This document shows, one piece after another, positions 7,905 through 16,408 of a stretch of DNA of 49,731 nucleotides. The stretch comes from an uncultured Aquimarina sp. (lineage in GTDB: Bacteria; Bacteroidota; Bacteroidia; Flavobacteriales; Flavobacteriaceae). The notes beneath the pieces are model-generated. The model made no database searches, was not told where the DNA came from, and worked only from the letters and a program-made list of their open reading frames with translations. A program made the translations under genes and the position numbers. The stretch spans positions 1 to 49,731 of the forward strand of contig CALFCI010000065.1 of NCBI GenBank assembly GCA_937951135.1, in the 5' to 3' direction. Positions within the stretch are counted from its first letter, which is position 1, and each line of letters starts with the position of its first letter.

Positions 7905-8336
7905 TTATCCTTGAGATTGCCATCCATTAGCGTATGTCATACCATCAACTTCACAAGTTTTCGCTACAAATTTAAAAGTCTCGATACTTTTAGTGAAATT
8001 GTTGTTTTTTAAAGATCCAGAACGCGAGTAAGATACAATATGTACTTTACTAAATTTATGGTTTACATCTTTAAGGTCATTTTGATGATTTAATTCTCTT
8101 AAACATTCAAAACTCTCTACTTCTTTCTTCTCAGCAAAGAAATCAGCAATGTTAGAATATCCTAAAGGCATCTCTAGAGATACTGTTACAGGTGTATGGG
8201 TTACAGGAGTTGCTCCGTAAGCCGTATTTTCATTGTTCTTTAGTGTCCCAACACTTGCTGTAGATAAGATTTTTAGATCTCTATTCTCTTTAGTATTTAT
8301 GTCTAGTTTGGAACATGTTAATTGTACTTTTCCCAT
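7905..8336 (-). CDS. Hcp/TssD-like T6SS tube protein (second of three)
   Basis: A 143-residue protein beginning MGKVQLTCSKLDIN. The segment FSKVHIVSYSRSGSLKNN followed by ETFKFVAKTCEVDG matches the late beta-hairpin and final strand of Hcp/TssD proteins. There is no signal peptide and the length is normal for the family. It is only weakly similar to the genes on either side, which suggests old duplication with specialisation, perhaps for different cargo. The cargo role is inference. Confidence 0.6.
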   Translation of the reverse strand: MGKVQLTCSKLDINTKENRDLKILSTASVGTLKNNENTAYGATPVTHTPVTVSLEMPLGYSNIADFFAEKKEVESFECLRELNHQNDLKDVNHKFSKVHIVSYSRSGSLKNNNFTKSIETFKFVAKTCEVDGMTYANGWQSQG

Positions 8337-8385
8337 AATATTTTAAAATTTAATTAATTCTGTATGTTTTAATAAAGGCTTTTCC

Positions 8386-8781
8386 TTATGCATAAATTGG
8401 AATACCATCGATTACACCGTCTTTAAGAGAGAATGTAAGTTCTACTTTTTCACTTGAAGAAGGGTCTAAAACATCTAAACGTAATTTGTGAAACTCTAAT
8501 GTTTTAATTTTTGTTTCATTGTCAGGAGCAATTATTGTTAATTTCACCTTTTGAATAGGGTGATCTCCTTCTAGTAAAAACAATTCTCTCATTTTGTTCA
8601 TAGTGTCATCTTGAGCTGTTCTCAAGAAACTAGCTTTGATACCACTAGGCACTACTTCGCCATCAACTCTACTTGAGTTTTTGTCAGAACTTCTGTATGC
8701 AGAAAAACTAAAATCATTAAGTTTGATAGGCTTGTCCTCCGTTATTCCGTGATCCGGAATAGATAATAAAATTGTACTCAT
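8386..8781 (-). CDS. Hcp/TssD-like T6SS tube protein (first of three)
   Basis: About 131 residues from the ATG at 8781 (MSTILLSIPDHG). An in-frame ATG at 8853 would add 24 Lys/Asn-rich residues that do not look like the family. The pattern IKLNDFSFSAYRSSD, then VKLTIIAP and LEFHKLRLDVLDPSSSEKVELTFSL, fits the Hcp fold. It heads the three-gene run; a -7-like box lies about 140 nt upstream at 8925-8932. Confidence 0.55.
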   Translation of the reverse strand: MSTILLSIPDHGITEDKPIKLNDFSFSAYRSSDKNSSRVDGEVVPSGIKASFLRTAQDDTMNKMRELFLLEGDHPIQKVKLTIIAPDNETKIKTLEFHKLRLDVLDPSSSEKVELTFSLKDGVIDGIPIYA

Positions 8782-8921
8782 AAAATGAATGTTTAAATTA
8801 ATGTTCTTTTTTTGTTTGTCAAATATTGCAATTAAGTCTTTAAAATTAGTCACTGAAAACAGTGAAAATAATAAAATATAATAAAACTATTATTTCAGTG
8901 TTCTAAAATAATAAATTATAT

Positions 8922-8935
8922 ATACAAATGTATAC
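8922..8935 (-). promoter_or_regulatory. Possible promoter box upstream of the tssD-like run
   Basis: On the minus strand GTATACATTTGTAT contains TACATTTG (8932-8925), a match to the -7 consensus TAnnTTTG. No clear -33 TTTG is seen. The identical 14-mer occurs at 21947-21960 before the sigma-factor gene. Confidence 0.3.
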
Positions 8936-10076
8936 TTTTTGGAATACGATTTAGTTATAAATTTGTTAAGATTTTAAAAAATTTACATACTAATATCTCT
9001 CCTTGTTTTCTGCATCCTTACAAATGGATGTTATTTTGTCTTAAGTATATTTTAGTTTTAGACACCTTTGGTGATTTATTATTATAGGTGTTTGAGTTAT
9101 TGTCGCGTATTAAGTTTATAGTATTAAAACATTGTTAATAGGTTGATTATGTGATTTTTAGTTCAATTTTGTATTATATATAGGGTATTCGAAATATTTT
9201 ATCTTTCACCATACTATTGTTTTTTAAAATTGAAATGTGATTGTAATATTTTGTTAAATTGAGTTTTGTATTTATAATTTTCTGATTTTTTAAAACTTTT
9301 AGAGAATATAATAGGAGTTAATATCACTTTTATATTCAGTAAGACAGGCGTGTTGTTGTAAATTTATTAAATAGTAAAATTCATTCCATAAGTATCTTTA
9401 AAAACCATTTCTATTTTTTTGAAAAACTCAGGTTTTGATTTCGTTATTTTTTATCTTTTAAAGAGTAAGTGTTTGAGGGATATACTTGTTTTCAAATATG
9501 AACCTTGTTGCTAACTCTTAGGAATTATACCCTGGTTTTGATGTTAAGCTTATCTGTAATCAGTCGATTGTTGTTTTATTTAACTGTTGTCTGTTTTTTG
9601 TTCGGAATCGACATTGCTGTTTATGCTATTGAAATACTTCTTGATAAAAAATTAAAGATGTTTGTCTTCTCTAGTTTTTGAGTCCATTATTATGTCGTTC
9701 TCCTTACTTTAAATTCAATGCATTCTACGCCTTCAGATCAAATGGTTCTTAAGTATGAATCGTCATTAATCAGATAGTAATAAACGCTCCATTTTTTAAA
9801 TTCCAGTATTATATAGGTAAGCGATGCATTAGTATACTATAGACAGCTTTCGTTCTGTTATTAATTTCTCTGTTTTAATAAAATTCTTATCTCTTTTGGG
9901 AGAGGAGAATATAAGTGTGTTCTATGTCTTGATTAAAATCATATAGGATTAGTACACTATAATAAACTTATCTTTGTTTCCAAAGGTATATCTGTTTGAT
10001 AATCAAATACGATAGGATGCTAATCTTGCATGGTCACCACCCTTTTTTATATAAATTATCTTTCCTATGTGTACGC
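8936..10076. other. Long AT-rich stretch without a convincing gene
   Basis: About 1.1 kb between the tssD-like genes and tssN contains no ORF with recognisable content. The best candidate is a 46-codon frame at 9541-9681 (plus strand) whose product starts MLSLSVISRLLFYLTVVCF and would be a one-helix membrane peptide, but nothing else supports it. The stretch may be a rearrangement scar or hold an unrecognised RNA. Confidence 0.4.
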
Positions 10077-10946
10077 TTATACTCGTTTACACATAATAAC
10101 ATCATCTTCTTTAATGTTGTTTCCTTCTATTGTTCTTGAGAAATCAATATGACGTTGAGCACTATACCATTTAGGTTTTGTATAGAAAATCCAATCAAAT
10201 GGTGTATTGTCATCATCCATATATCCTATTTCACTTTCCGGATGTCTATCATTATAATCATTGATAAAAAAGTAAAATAGTTTTCCGAATTCCATTTTCT
10301 CAGGAGCTTTAAGTCTAAAGTTACTTAAGTTGTCTAGGTTTTTACCTTTGTTAAATTCAAAAGAAATCACGAGTGGGTTAATCAATTCCTCGTTTTTAGG
10401 ATCTTGTATTCTTTTGTCAACAGGATATGCCCATTTTTTATAGATCCGAACAGGAATAGATATGGAATATTCATATAATTTCACGATCATGAAAGGAATA
10501 ATAAATGATATAGCAGATGCTAAGAATATAAAATCATAGCTTGGTTTATAATTTCCAACAATGAAAAAGAATCCAATAAGCCCAAGACTCCCGATAACAA
10601 TGGTGTATAAAAACTCTAACCAAAAATCGGTTTGCTTTTCTAATAAATCAGGAAATATCTTTCTAAGCGCAAACACATGTAAAAGCCCAAGTGCTAAAAA
10701 TATAAGCTGAAAAGCGATGAAATTGTTTAGTGGAATATCATTTAAAACTTTTTTGTTGCTTAAAAAAGCTGTGGCCGAAAATAACAGTAATGTAATTAAA
10801 ACATATACTAGAAATTTCACTTTGTTTTTAAGAAACAGTTTTCTTAAACCAGATACAAGGCCCATTAAAAGACCACTAGCCAAAGCTAAAATACTAGCCG
10901 TTTTAATAAAACCGGCACTCATTGCTATTAATAGTGTACTTGTCAT
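10077..10946 (-). CDS. tssN: T6SS membrane protein TssN
   Basis: A 289-residue protein whose first 175 residues hold five or six hydrophobic segments, followed by a soluble C-terminal domain of about 115 residues (EELINPLVISFEFNKGKN onward). This layout and length match TssN, a component found only in the Bacteroidetes subtype iii T6SS and thought to replace part of the TssJLM membrane complex. It starts 5 nt after tssG, so the two are co-transcribed. The family assignment is by layout and operon context. Confidence 0.75.
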   Translation of the reverse strand: MTSTLLIAMSAGFIKTASILALASGLLMGLVSGLRKLFLKNKVKFLVYVLITLLLFSATAFLSNKKVLNDIPLNNFIAFQLIFLALGLLHVFALRKIFPDLLEKQTDFWLEFLYTIVIGSLGLIGFFFIVGNYKPSYDFIFLASAISFIIPFMIVKLYEYSISIPVRIYKKWAYPVDKRIQDPKNEELINPLVISFEFNKGKNLDNLSNFRLKAPEKMEFGKLFYFFINDYNDRHPESEIGYMDDDNTPFDWIFYTKPKWYSAQRHIDFSRTIEGNNIKEDDVIMCKRV

Positions 10947-10951
10947 ATTGT

Positions 10952-11881
10952 TTATAGTATAGTTGATAACCCCATAATGGAGTTGTTTGTTTCATTATTT
11001 AAGACAAAGGATTGTTCCCTTGTGCTTCGGAATTCTGTTTTCGTATCAATTGTCATTTCAATTGGGATGAAATAGTCGCAAAATATACTAATAAATTTTT
11101 GAGTAAGACTCCCGGGAATATATTTATTAACATTTTTTTTAGATATTGGCCCTATTGTTAACGTTATATGAGGATATGCCACCGAAGTTTTCTGTAAATC
11201 TAGAATGAAATCAATGCCTAATTCGTTATTTGTTTGTGTATTATCGATATTTTCAGATACAGTTTTGTCAGAACGACGAATATTTACTTTTTCCCCTAAT
11301 ATACTACCTAGGCATACTTCCGTTAATTTTAGATTTCCAGATATCTTATGAGCAAAAGGAAGTAATTGTAATAGTTTAATGCTGTATTCACTTGGAATGG
11401 TTGGGTCAAGGTTCCAAAATTTTAAAAGAAAATCATTTTTAAGGTTTGTAAACTCATTAATTAACTCTCGTTCCTTTTGTTCGATATGTACCTTTTGAAT
11501 AAAAAACTCATTTTCAATGGGGTTGAAAAAAGAACGCGCTTCTTTTTCATGCTGTTTATTTAGAGAACGAATTTCACTGTATCCTAATTTGTTTGTTGTT
11601 TTTAATGGGTCATGAAATAATCCCTCGGGAAGGATGTCATAAAGACCATTTCTGGACAAATTAAGTTGCAATTTGTCATGAGCACTATGGAAAGCATCCA
11701 ACTGTATGTTTATAATATCCCTTCGAAATCCTCTAGAGAACGTACTTTGATTAAAAATATCTACATCCGTAAAGTCAATATCAGAGTTTTCCATAACCTC
11801 TGATATGTATACTTCTGCTTTTAAATCCTGATATACAGATTTTAATTCGTTGTAAATATGTTCCGTGTTCTTGTTTCTCAT
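10952..11881 (-). CDS. tssG: T6SS baseplate subunit TssG
   Basis: A 309-residue soluble protein. The segment QLNLSRNGLYDILPEGLFHDP is typical of the Bacteroidetes TssG family, and a late section (YPHITLTIGPISKKNVNKYI) precedes a C-terminal beta-rich end. TssG forms the baseplate wedge with TssF, TssE and TssK, all encoded in the divergent operon. It is the middle gene of the minus-strand operon. Confidence 0.8.
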   Translation of the reverse strand: MRNKNTEHIYNELKSVYQDLKAEVYISEVMENSDIDFTDVDIFNQSTFSRGFRRDIINIQLDAFHSAHDKLQLNLSRNGLYDILPEGLFHDPLKTTNKLGYSEIRSLNKQHEKEARSFFNPIENEFFIQKVHIEQKERELINEFTNLKNDFLLKFWNLDPTIPSEYSIKLLQLLPFAHKISGNLKLTEVCLGSILGEKVNIRRSDKTVSENIDNTQTNNELGIDFILDLQKTSVAYPHITLTIGPISKKNVNKYIPGSLTQKFISIFCDYFIPIEMTIDTKTEFRSTREQSFVLNNETNNSIMGLSTIL

Positions 11882-11909
11882 TGTACTAAAATAAAAATGC
11901 GATTATGCT

Positions 11910-12533
11910 CTAGTTGTCAGTATCTGTAATTTTATCAATTAAAGGCTTTCTTCCAGCAGCAACAAAAAGTTTTTGCCAATGATTACTGCTTAAAGTGCTA
12001 ATTTGAACCCCATTTTTTCCAGAGTTAGATTTTCTAGCAGTTGAGTGTACAAATTTATCATTGCCAAGATATATTCCTACATGAGTAATCATATATGCGT
12101 ATGAACCTTCTAAATTGAAAAATAATAAATCTCCTTCTTCTAAAAATTCTTGGCCTAAAAACCGGTTAGTGTTTTTAGCTTTAAATTGACGCTGAGCTGT
12201 TCTTTCTATAAGATGGTCATATACTTCATGGTATAAATGTTGAGAAAAAAAGGAACAATCAATGCCTTGTTTGTTTTCGCCACCCATTTTGTAAGGAGTG
12301 TCCATCCATTTATCTATAAACGAGTATAGCTTTATGTTTTTAACTTGTTCTGGTTCAACGTCTAAAATCGCTGCGTATTTCTTTTGGATTGGAGAAGGGC
12401 CTTTTTTCTTGTGTACGACTTTATGTTTGTTAGCTTCGTTTACAGCATCATCTACCATATCTTTATATGATTTACAACTCATAAGGTTTAAGAGCAATAT
12501 AAAGATGAATATTTTGGGTATTGTTTTGTTCAT
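11910..12533 (-). CDS. NlpC/P60 lipoprotein in the T6SS operon
   Basis: About 207 residues from the ATG at 12533, preferred to an ATG at 12548. The first 20 residues are a lipoprotein signal ending LNLMSC. The C-terminal two thirds form an NlpC/P60 cysteine peptidase domain: the catalytic Cys lies in GIDCSFFSQHLY and the His in ITHVGIYLGNDKFVHS. Such enzymes cleave peptidoglycan stem peptides. As first gene of an operon with tssG and tssN it may open the cell wall locally for T6SS assembly, or be the outer-membrane lipoprotein (TssQ position) of this subtype. An effector role is less likely because of the lipobox. Confidence 0.8.
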   Translation of the reverse strand: MNKTIPKIFIFILLLNLMSCKSYKDMVDDAVNEANKHKVVHKKKGPSPIQKKYAAILDVEPEQVKNIKLYSFIDKWMDTPYKMGGENKQGIDCSFFSQHLYHEVYDHLIERTAQRQFKAKNTNRFLGQEFLEEGDLLFFNLEGSYAYMITHVGIYLGNDKFVHSTARKSNSGKNGVQISTLSSNHWQKLFVAAGRKPLIDKITDTDN

Positions 12534-12553
12534 GATTTTAAAATTCATTTATG

Positions 12554-12561
12554 CAAATATA
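12554..12561 (-). promoter_or_regulatory. Possible -7 box (TATATTTG) for the nlpC-tssG-tssN operon
   Basis: TATATTTG on the minus strand fits TAnnTTTG and lies 20 nt before the ATG at 12533. A start site about 7 nt downstream would fall just inside the alternative ATG at 12548, supporting the shorter start. No matching -33 box is clear. Confidence 0.3.
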
Positions 12562-13001
12562 TAAAATTGACTATTTTTTCTCTCATAAGTTCAAAACTTT
12601 GACATGTTTTTAACGTTTAGTAAGTATTGTTTTGCCTTAAATTTGAGTTTTTGATGCTATTCGATCTTAATTAGGTTGAATATTTACTTTCAAAGGTAGT
12701 ATACTTTCTCAGCTTTTAAGGTACTATATTTAGTTAAATGACTTTCCCTGTTTTCAGGGAGGATTGTTATGGTTAATAGTATTAAATTGTGAAAAAAAGA
12801 TGTAAGTGTTTAAAAGTACATTTTTAAATTAATTACAAAAGCTTTTTCTATTAAATTTATGTTGATTTTGGTTTGCTAAATTTGTTGGAATTCAAAAAAT
12901 CTTAAGAATAACATTTTTTTAGATAGGGTTATCCGTAAAATCTTTATTAAATTGCAACATATTTTAGAGTAAGTTTTATGTCAAAAAAAGTATATCTGTA
13001 A
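12562..13001. other. Divergent intergenic region between the two T6SS operons
   Basis: About 440 nt of AT-rich DNA should hold the promoters of both operons. On the plus strand TAAATTTG at 12877-12884 fits the -7 consensus without a clear -33 box. An ATG at 12978 opens a seven-codon frame (MSKKVYL) that stops at 12999-13001, directly before and in frame with the tssE start. Confidence 0.4.
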
Positions 13002-13433
13002 ATGATTTCATCGTATTATAAAATCCCTTTGGATACCGCTAAGATTGTAAAGAATGAAGACTTAGAGAAGTCTAATATCAGGCAATCTTTAGTGAGTTAT
13101 ATTCATTTAATTGCGACCACATATTTTGGGGAATGTACATTTGATGAAAGCTTTGGGTGCTCTATATGGAATGTTGATTTTGATAATTTAACAAGCACAA
13201 GTAAATTAAGGCATGGAGTGATTGATTCTATAAAAGAAGGTATTTTAGGTCAAGAGAAACGATTAGAACAAGTAGAAATTATAGTGAAAATTAAACAAGA
13301 AGAAATCAATACGCCTGGCGATATTGTGAGAATAAAAAAAAGAGTAGATATTCGTATTGATGGGGTGATTAAACAGACCAATGAATCTTTTTCATGCTTA
13401 GAACAATTTTATATCGCTCCACTATCTTATTAA
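13002..13433 (+). CDS. tssE: T6SS baseplate subunit TssE (gp25-like)
   Basis: A 143-residue GPW/gp25-family protein. YIHLIATTYFGECTFDESFGCSIWNVDF is a form of the region that in gp25 proteins contains the E-F-G-x-G turn linking baseplate to sheath, and the end (IKQEEI onward) matches the Bacteroidetes form. It begins the plus operon, with tssF following after 7 nt. In-frame TAA directly abuts the ATG. Confidence 0.8.
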   Translation: MISSYYKIPLDTAKIVKNEDLEKSNIRQSLVSYIHLIATTYFGECTFDESFGCSIWNVDFDNLTSTSKLRHGVIDSIKEGILGQEKRLEQVEIIVKIKQEEINTPGDIVRIKKRVDIRIDGVIKQTNESFSCLEQFYIAPLSY

Positions 13434-13440
13434 GACATTT

Positions 13441-15282
13441 ATGAGTTCAGTAGAAACTAAAAATCAGATTAAAAATCGAATGATCAAGAAGGCGGCTTCA
13501 CTTTGGGGAGTATCGCCAAATGAAATCGAAAGTTCTTTTGATCCCATAGTCGCATTACTTATTGGTGCATGTGCTTCAGAAATAGAGAAAATTGCTACAG
13601 AGATAGAAGCTTCTCAAACTAGAGTTACAGAGCGGTTAATTCAGTTAATGACTCCAGAAACAATATATGGAGCTAGACCAGCACATGCTGTAATATATGC
13701 AGAGCCCACAGAGGCTGAAATGATGATTACACCAGAGCATTTGTTTTACTACAAAAGTAAGATTAAGAGTAAGGCCAATCATACCCTGAAAAACGTTTAT
13801 TTTTCTCCAGTTCAAAAACATAAATTAGTAGATGCATCATTAACTCGAATGATTTGTGGAGATGCGATGTATCAATTAGAGGGGAAGTTGAAAACAAGTG
13901 TAAATCTTTCATTTAAGCCTGGAAAATCATTACCACCTTCTACGTTGTACATAGGAATAGAAACCATACAAGAAGGCTTTTCTATCAAAGATTTGTCCTT
14001 GTATTTTGAGTTCTTGGATGTAGAAGATAATGATTTGTTTTATTATCATTTAAAAAATGCAAAATTTTATTTAGGGGATAAAGAAATACGTACCGTTAAC
14101 GGGTATTATAATAGTCAGATATCTAGTCAATTAGATATAGAGTCGATTTTTAGTAGTAAGCCTAGTAAAACTAGGAATATAGAAGAGGCTATTAGTGAGT
14201 TTTATAAAAAAAACTATATTTCTATACTTTCAGACGATAGACTGAAAGAAAAATCAGTAGTAATGCCTAAAGAGTTATCCGAGAGTATTGATATGGATGC
14301 TCATGAAGAAGACTTGAAAGAGTTGCATTGGATCAAAGTTGTTTTTTCTAGAATTATAGATGACTCTATTTTAGACGATGTATATTGTAGTGTAAATGCA
14401 TTTCCTGCATTAAATAGAAAATGGGAAAGTGTCTCATATCAACTCAATGACTTTATTAATATTGTACCCATAAACACAGAAGAGTTGTTCTTGGATGTAA
14501 AGAGTGTGACTAGTACTTCTGGAAAAGAATATACAATAAGGGAACACGATGCGACAGAAGATCATAAAGGAACATTCATTATTCGAAAAGATAATGTAGG
14601 TAAATTAGACTCTAGAACTGCGCGAGAATATATTTTACATTTAATTGAGTTACTGAAAGACGAAAGTGCTTCTTTTTCGTTTATGGGTAACGACTTTTTG
14701 GACGCGAATGTTAATGAACTGAATCAGATTATTGCAGTTTTAGAGCAGAAGATGATGGAAGTGAATAAAGAAGCGTTGGAGTATAATTACTTGTCAGTGA
14801 TTCCTTATTACAATAAAGAAATACTTTTTGTAGAGTATTGGGTAACCAATGGAGAAGAAGCGAATAAAATAAAACTAGGGAATAAAATACAGATATACGA
14901 AGGGACAGATATTAAGCAAAATATAGGTTTTTTTGTAACACCTACTATTCAAGGAAAGGATGATCTAACGATGGATGAGCGTTTGCGATCCTATCGTAGG
15001 GCGCTATTGTCTAGGAATAGGGTAGTGACTAAAGAGGATATTAGAGCGCTTTGCTACGAGATATGCGGAAATAAAGTAGTGCATATTGAAGTGCAAAAAG
15101 GGTTTAAGAAAAATATAGAAATAAATAAAGGCTTAGTGCCTTGTGTCGAGATTATATTACATGCAAATCCTAGTAAGAATACGAAAGATAAGGATTGGAA
15201 TTCATTAGAGAGTAATCTTTTATCCATATTGGATGAGCAATCTTTGAATATTTTCCCCTATATCATTACAGTTAAAAAATAA
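13441..15282 (+). CDS. tssF: T6SS baseplate subunit TssF
   Basis: A 613-residue protein, normal for TssF. The N-terminus (KNRMIKKAASLWGV, then VTERLIQLMTPETIYGARPA) carries the typical start of the family with its R-L-x-Q-L-x-P segment. The late section DERLRSYRRALLSRNRVVTKEDI is the conserved C-terminal motif. TssF with TssG and TssK builds the wedges of the baseplate around the spike. It is tightly packed between tssE and the PKD gene, indicating one transcript. Confidence 0.88.
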   Translation: MSSVETKNQIKNRMIKKAASLWGVSPNEIESSFDPIVALLIGACASEIEKIATEIEASQTRVTERLIQLMTPETIYGARPAHAVIYAEPTEAEMMITPEHLFYYKSKIKSKANHTLKNVYFSPVQKHKLVDASLTRMICGDAMYQLEGKLKTSVNLSFKPGKSLPPSTLYIGIETIQEGFSIKDLSLYFEFLDVEDNDLFYYHLKNAKFYLGDKEIRTVNGYYNSQISSQLDIESIFSSKPSKTRNIEEAISEFYKKNYISILSDDRLKEKSVVMPKELSESIDMDAHEEDLKELHWIKVVFSRIIDDSILDDVYCSVNAFPALNRKWESVSYQLNDFINIVPINTEELFLDVKSVTSTSGKEYTIREHDATEDHKGTFIIRKDNVGKLDSRTAREYILHLIELLKDESASFSFMGNDFLDANVNELNQIIAVLEQKMMEVNKEALEYNYLSVIPYYNKEILFVEYWVTNGEEANKIKLGNKIQIYEGTDIKQNIGFFVTPTIQGKDDLTMDERLRSYRRALLSRNRVVTKEDIRALCYEICGNKVVHIEVQKGFKKNIEINKGLVPCVEIILHANPSKNTKDKDWNSLESNLLSILDEQSLNIFPYIITVKK

Positions 15283-15305
15283 TATAGTACACTAAATTAA
15301 AATAT

Positions 15306-16325
15306 ATGGAAGAATCTAATACATCATATCAAATGGATAGAAGTATCGTATTATTTTTTGTATTTGCTATATTGATCACCGCTTCAGTATTTGCGTATCG
15401 TTATATGCATTATACACCTTGTGAAGCAGTTGATTTTAAGATTAATGCAAAACAGTATAGAGTAGGAGAAATTATTAGATTTAAGGATAAAACAAAAGGA
15501 AATATAGTTAAAAGAATATGGAATTTTGGTGATCAATCTAATGTTGATAAACGGTTAAATCCGTATCATATTTATGAATATCCAGGTCAATATATCGTAA
15601 AATTGGAAGTTAATAATCGATGTATAGGTACAGAAACAATAACTATTAAAGAAAAGGTTTTTGTTCCAGACCCTAGAAAATTAGCAAAGTTTACAATACC
15701 GAATACTATAAATGTAGGTGAAGTTTTGAAACCTATAGAGAGCACTCCTAGCGGACAAGAATGGGAGTGGAGATTTGGGGAAACTGTTGGGGTGGATTCA
15801 AAAACTAAAAATCCAGAGTATAGCTATAGAACTCCTGGGTTAAAAACAGTAGTATTGGTGGTGAACGGAGATGTTAAACATAGCACAAAAAAAAGAATAA
15901 GGGTATTACCAGTGATTAGAGAGTATGGTAATGTTCCAGATCCTTATGTTAGAAATGGGGGGGATGGTACTAATTCAGGAGTGCCTATAGATATGGAGCC
16001 TACGATAACTAATACTAGAGATAGTGAGCCTGAAAAAAAGAAAGTCAAAGATATTGCAAATAATGTGTTTACACTTAGGTTGTATGCTATTGCTGCAGAA
16101 CGAGGTAGTGCAGAGGATCTTGACGAATATTTATGTGGGAACTTAAACTTAAATATTATCGTAAATAAAAAACCAACTACTTTTTTAGAATTTTGTGAAC
16201 GAATAAAAGGAAAGCCTTTGTTTGTTAGAAAACTTAATCTGATTAAAGATGATAATAATTGTATTAAAAATATTACGATACGATGTAGGGGGCTAGGGTT
16301 TTTAAGTGGGTTATTGAATTTATAA
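15306..16325 (+). CDS. PKD-domain T6SS membrane protein, paralogue 1 (TssP-like)
   Basis: A 339-residue protein with one N-terminal membrane helix (IVLFFVFAILITASVFAYRY), then two PKD-like beta-sandwich domains (RIWNFGDQSNVDKR with HIYEYPGQYIVKLEVNN; WEWRFGETVGVDSK with GLKTVVLVVNGD). A charged linker and a C-terminal domain of about 70 residues (LRLYAIAAERGSAEDL to NNCIKNITIRC) follow. The topology suggests inner-membrane anchoring with the bulk in the periplasm. The position between tssF and tssK fits the PKD-type component of subtype iii systems, which I think is TssP, though I am unsure of the letter. Confidence 0.65.
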   Translation: MEESNTSYQMDRSIVLFFVFAILITASVFAYRYMHYTPCEAVDFKINAKQYRVGEIIRFKDKTKGNIVKRIWNFGDQSNVDKRLNPYHIYEYPGQYIVKLEVNNRCIGTETITIKEKVFVPDPRKLAKFTIPNTINVGEVLKPIESTPSGQEWEWRFGETVGVDSKTKNPEYSYRTPGLKTVVLVVNGDVKHSTKKRIRVLPVIREYGNVPDPYVRNGGDGTNSGVPIDMEPTITNTRDSEPEKKKVKDIANNVFTLRLYAIAAERGSAEDLDEYLCGNLNLNIIVNKKPTTFLEFCERIKGKPLFVRKLNLIKDDNNCIKNITIRCRGLGFLSGLLNL

Positions 16326-16408
16326 TAACAGAAGAATCTCCATAAAAATAAAATAAGTATAGTATTGATGTATCTATCATTAGAAGTCAAACTTTTAAAA
16401 AGTACAAA

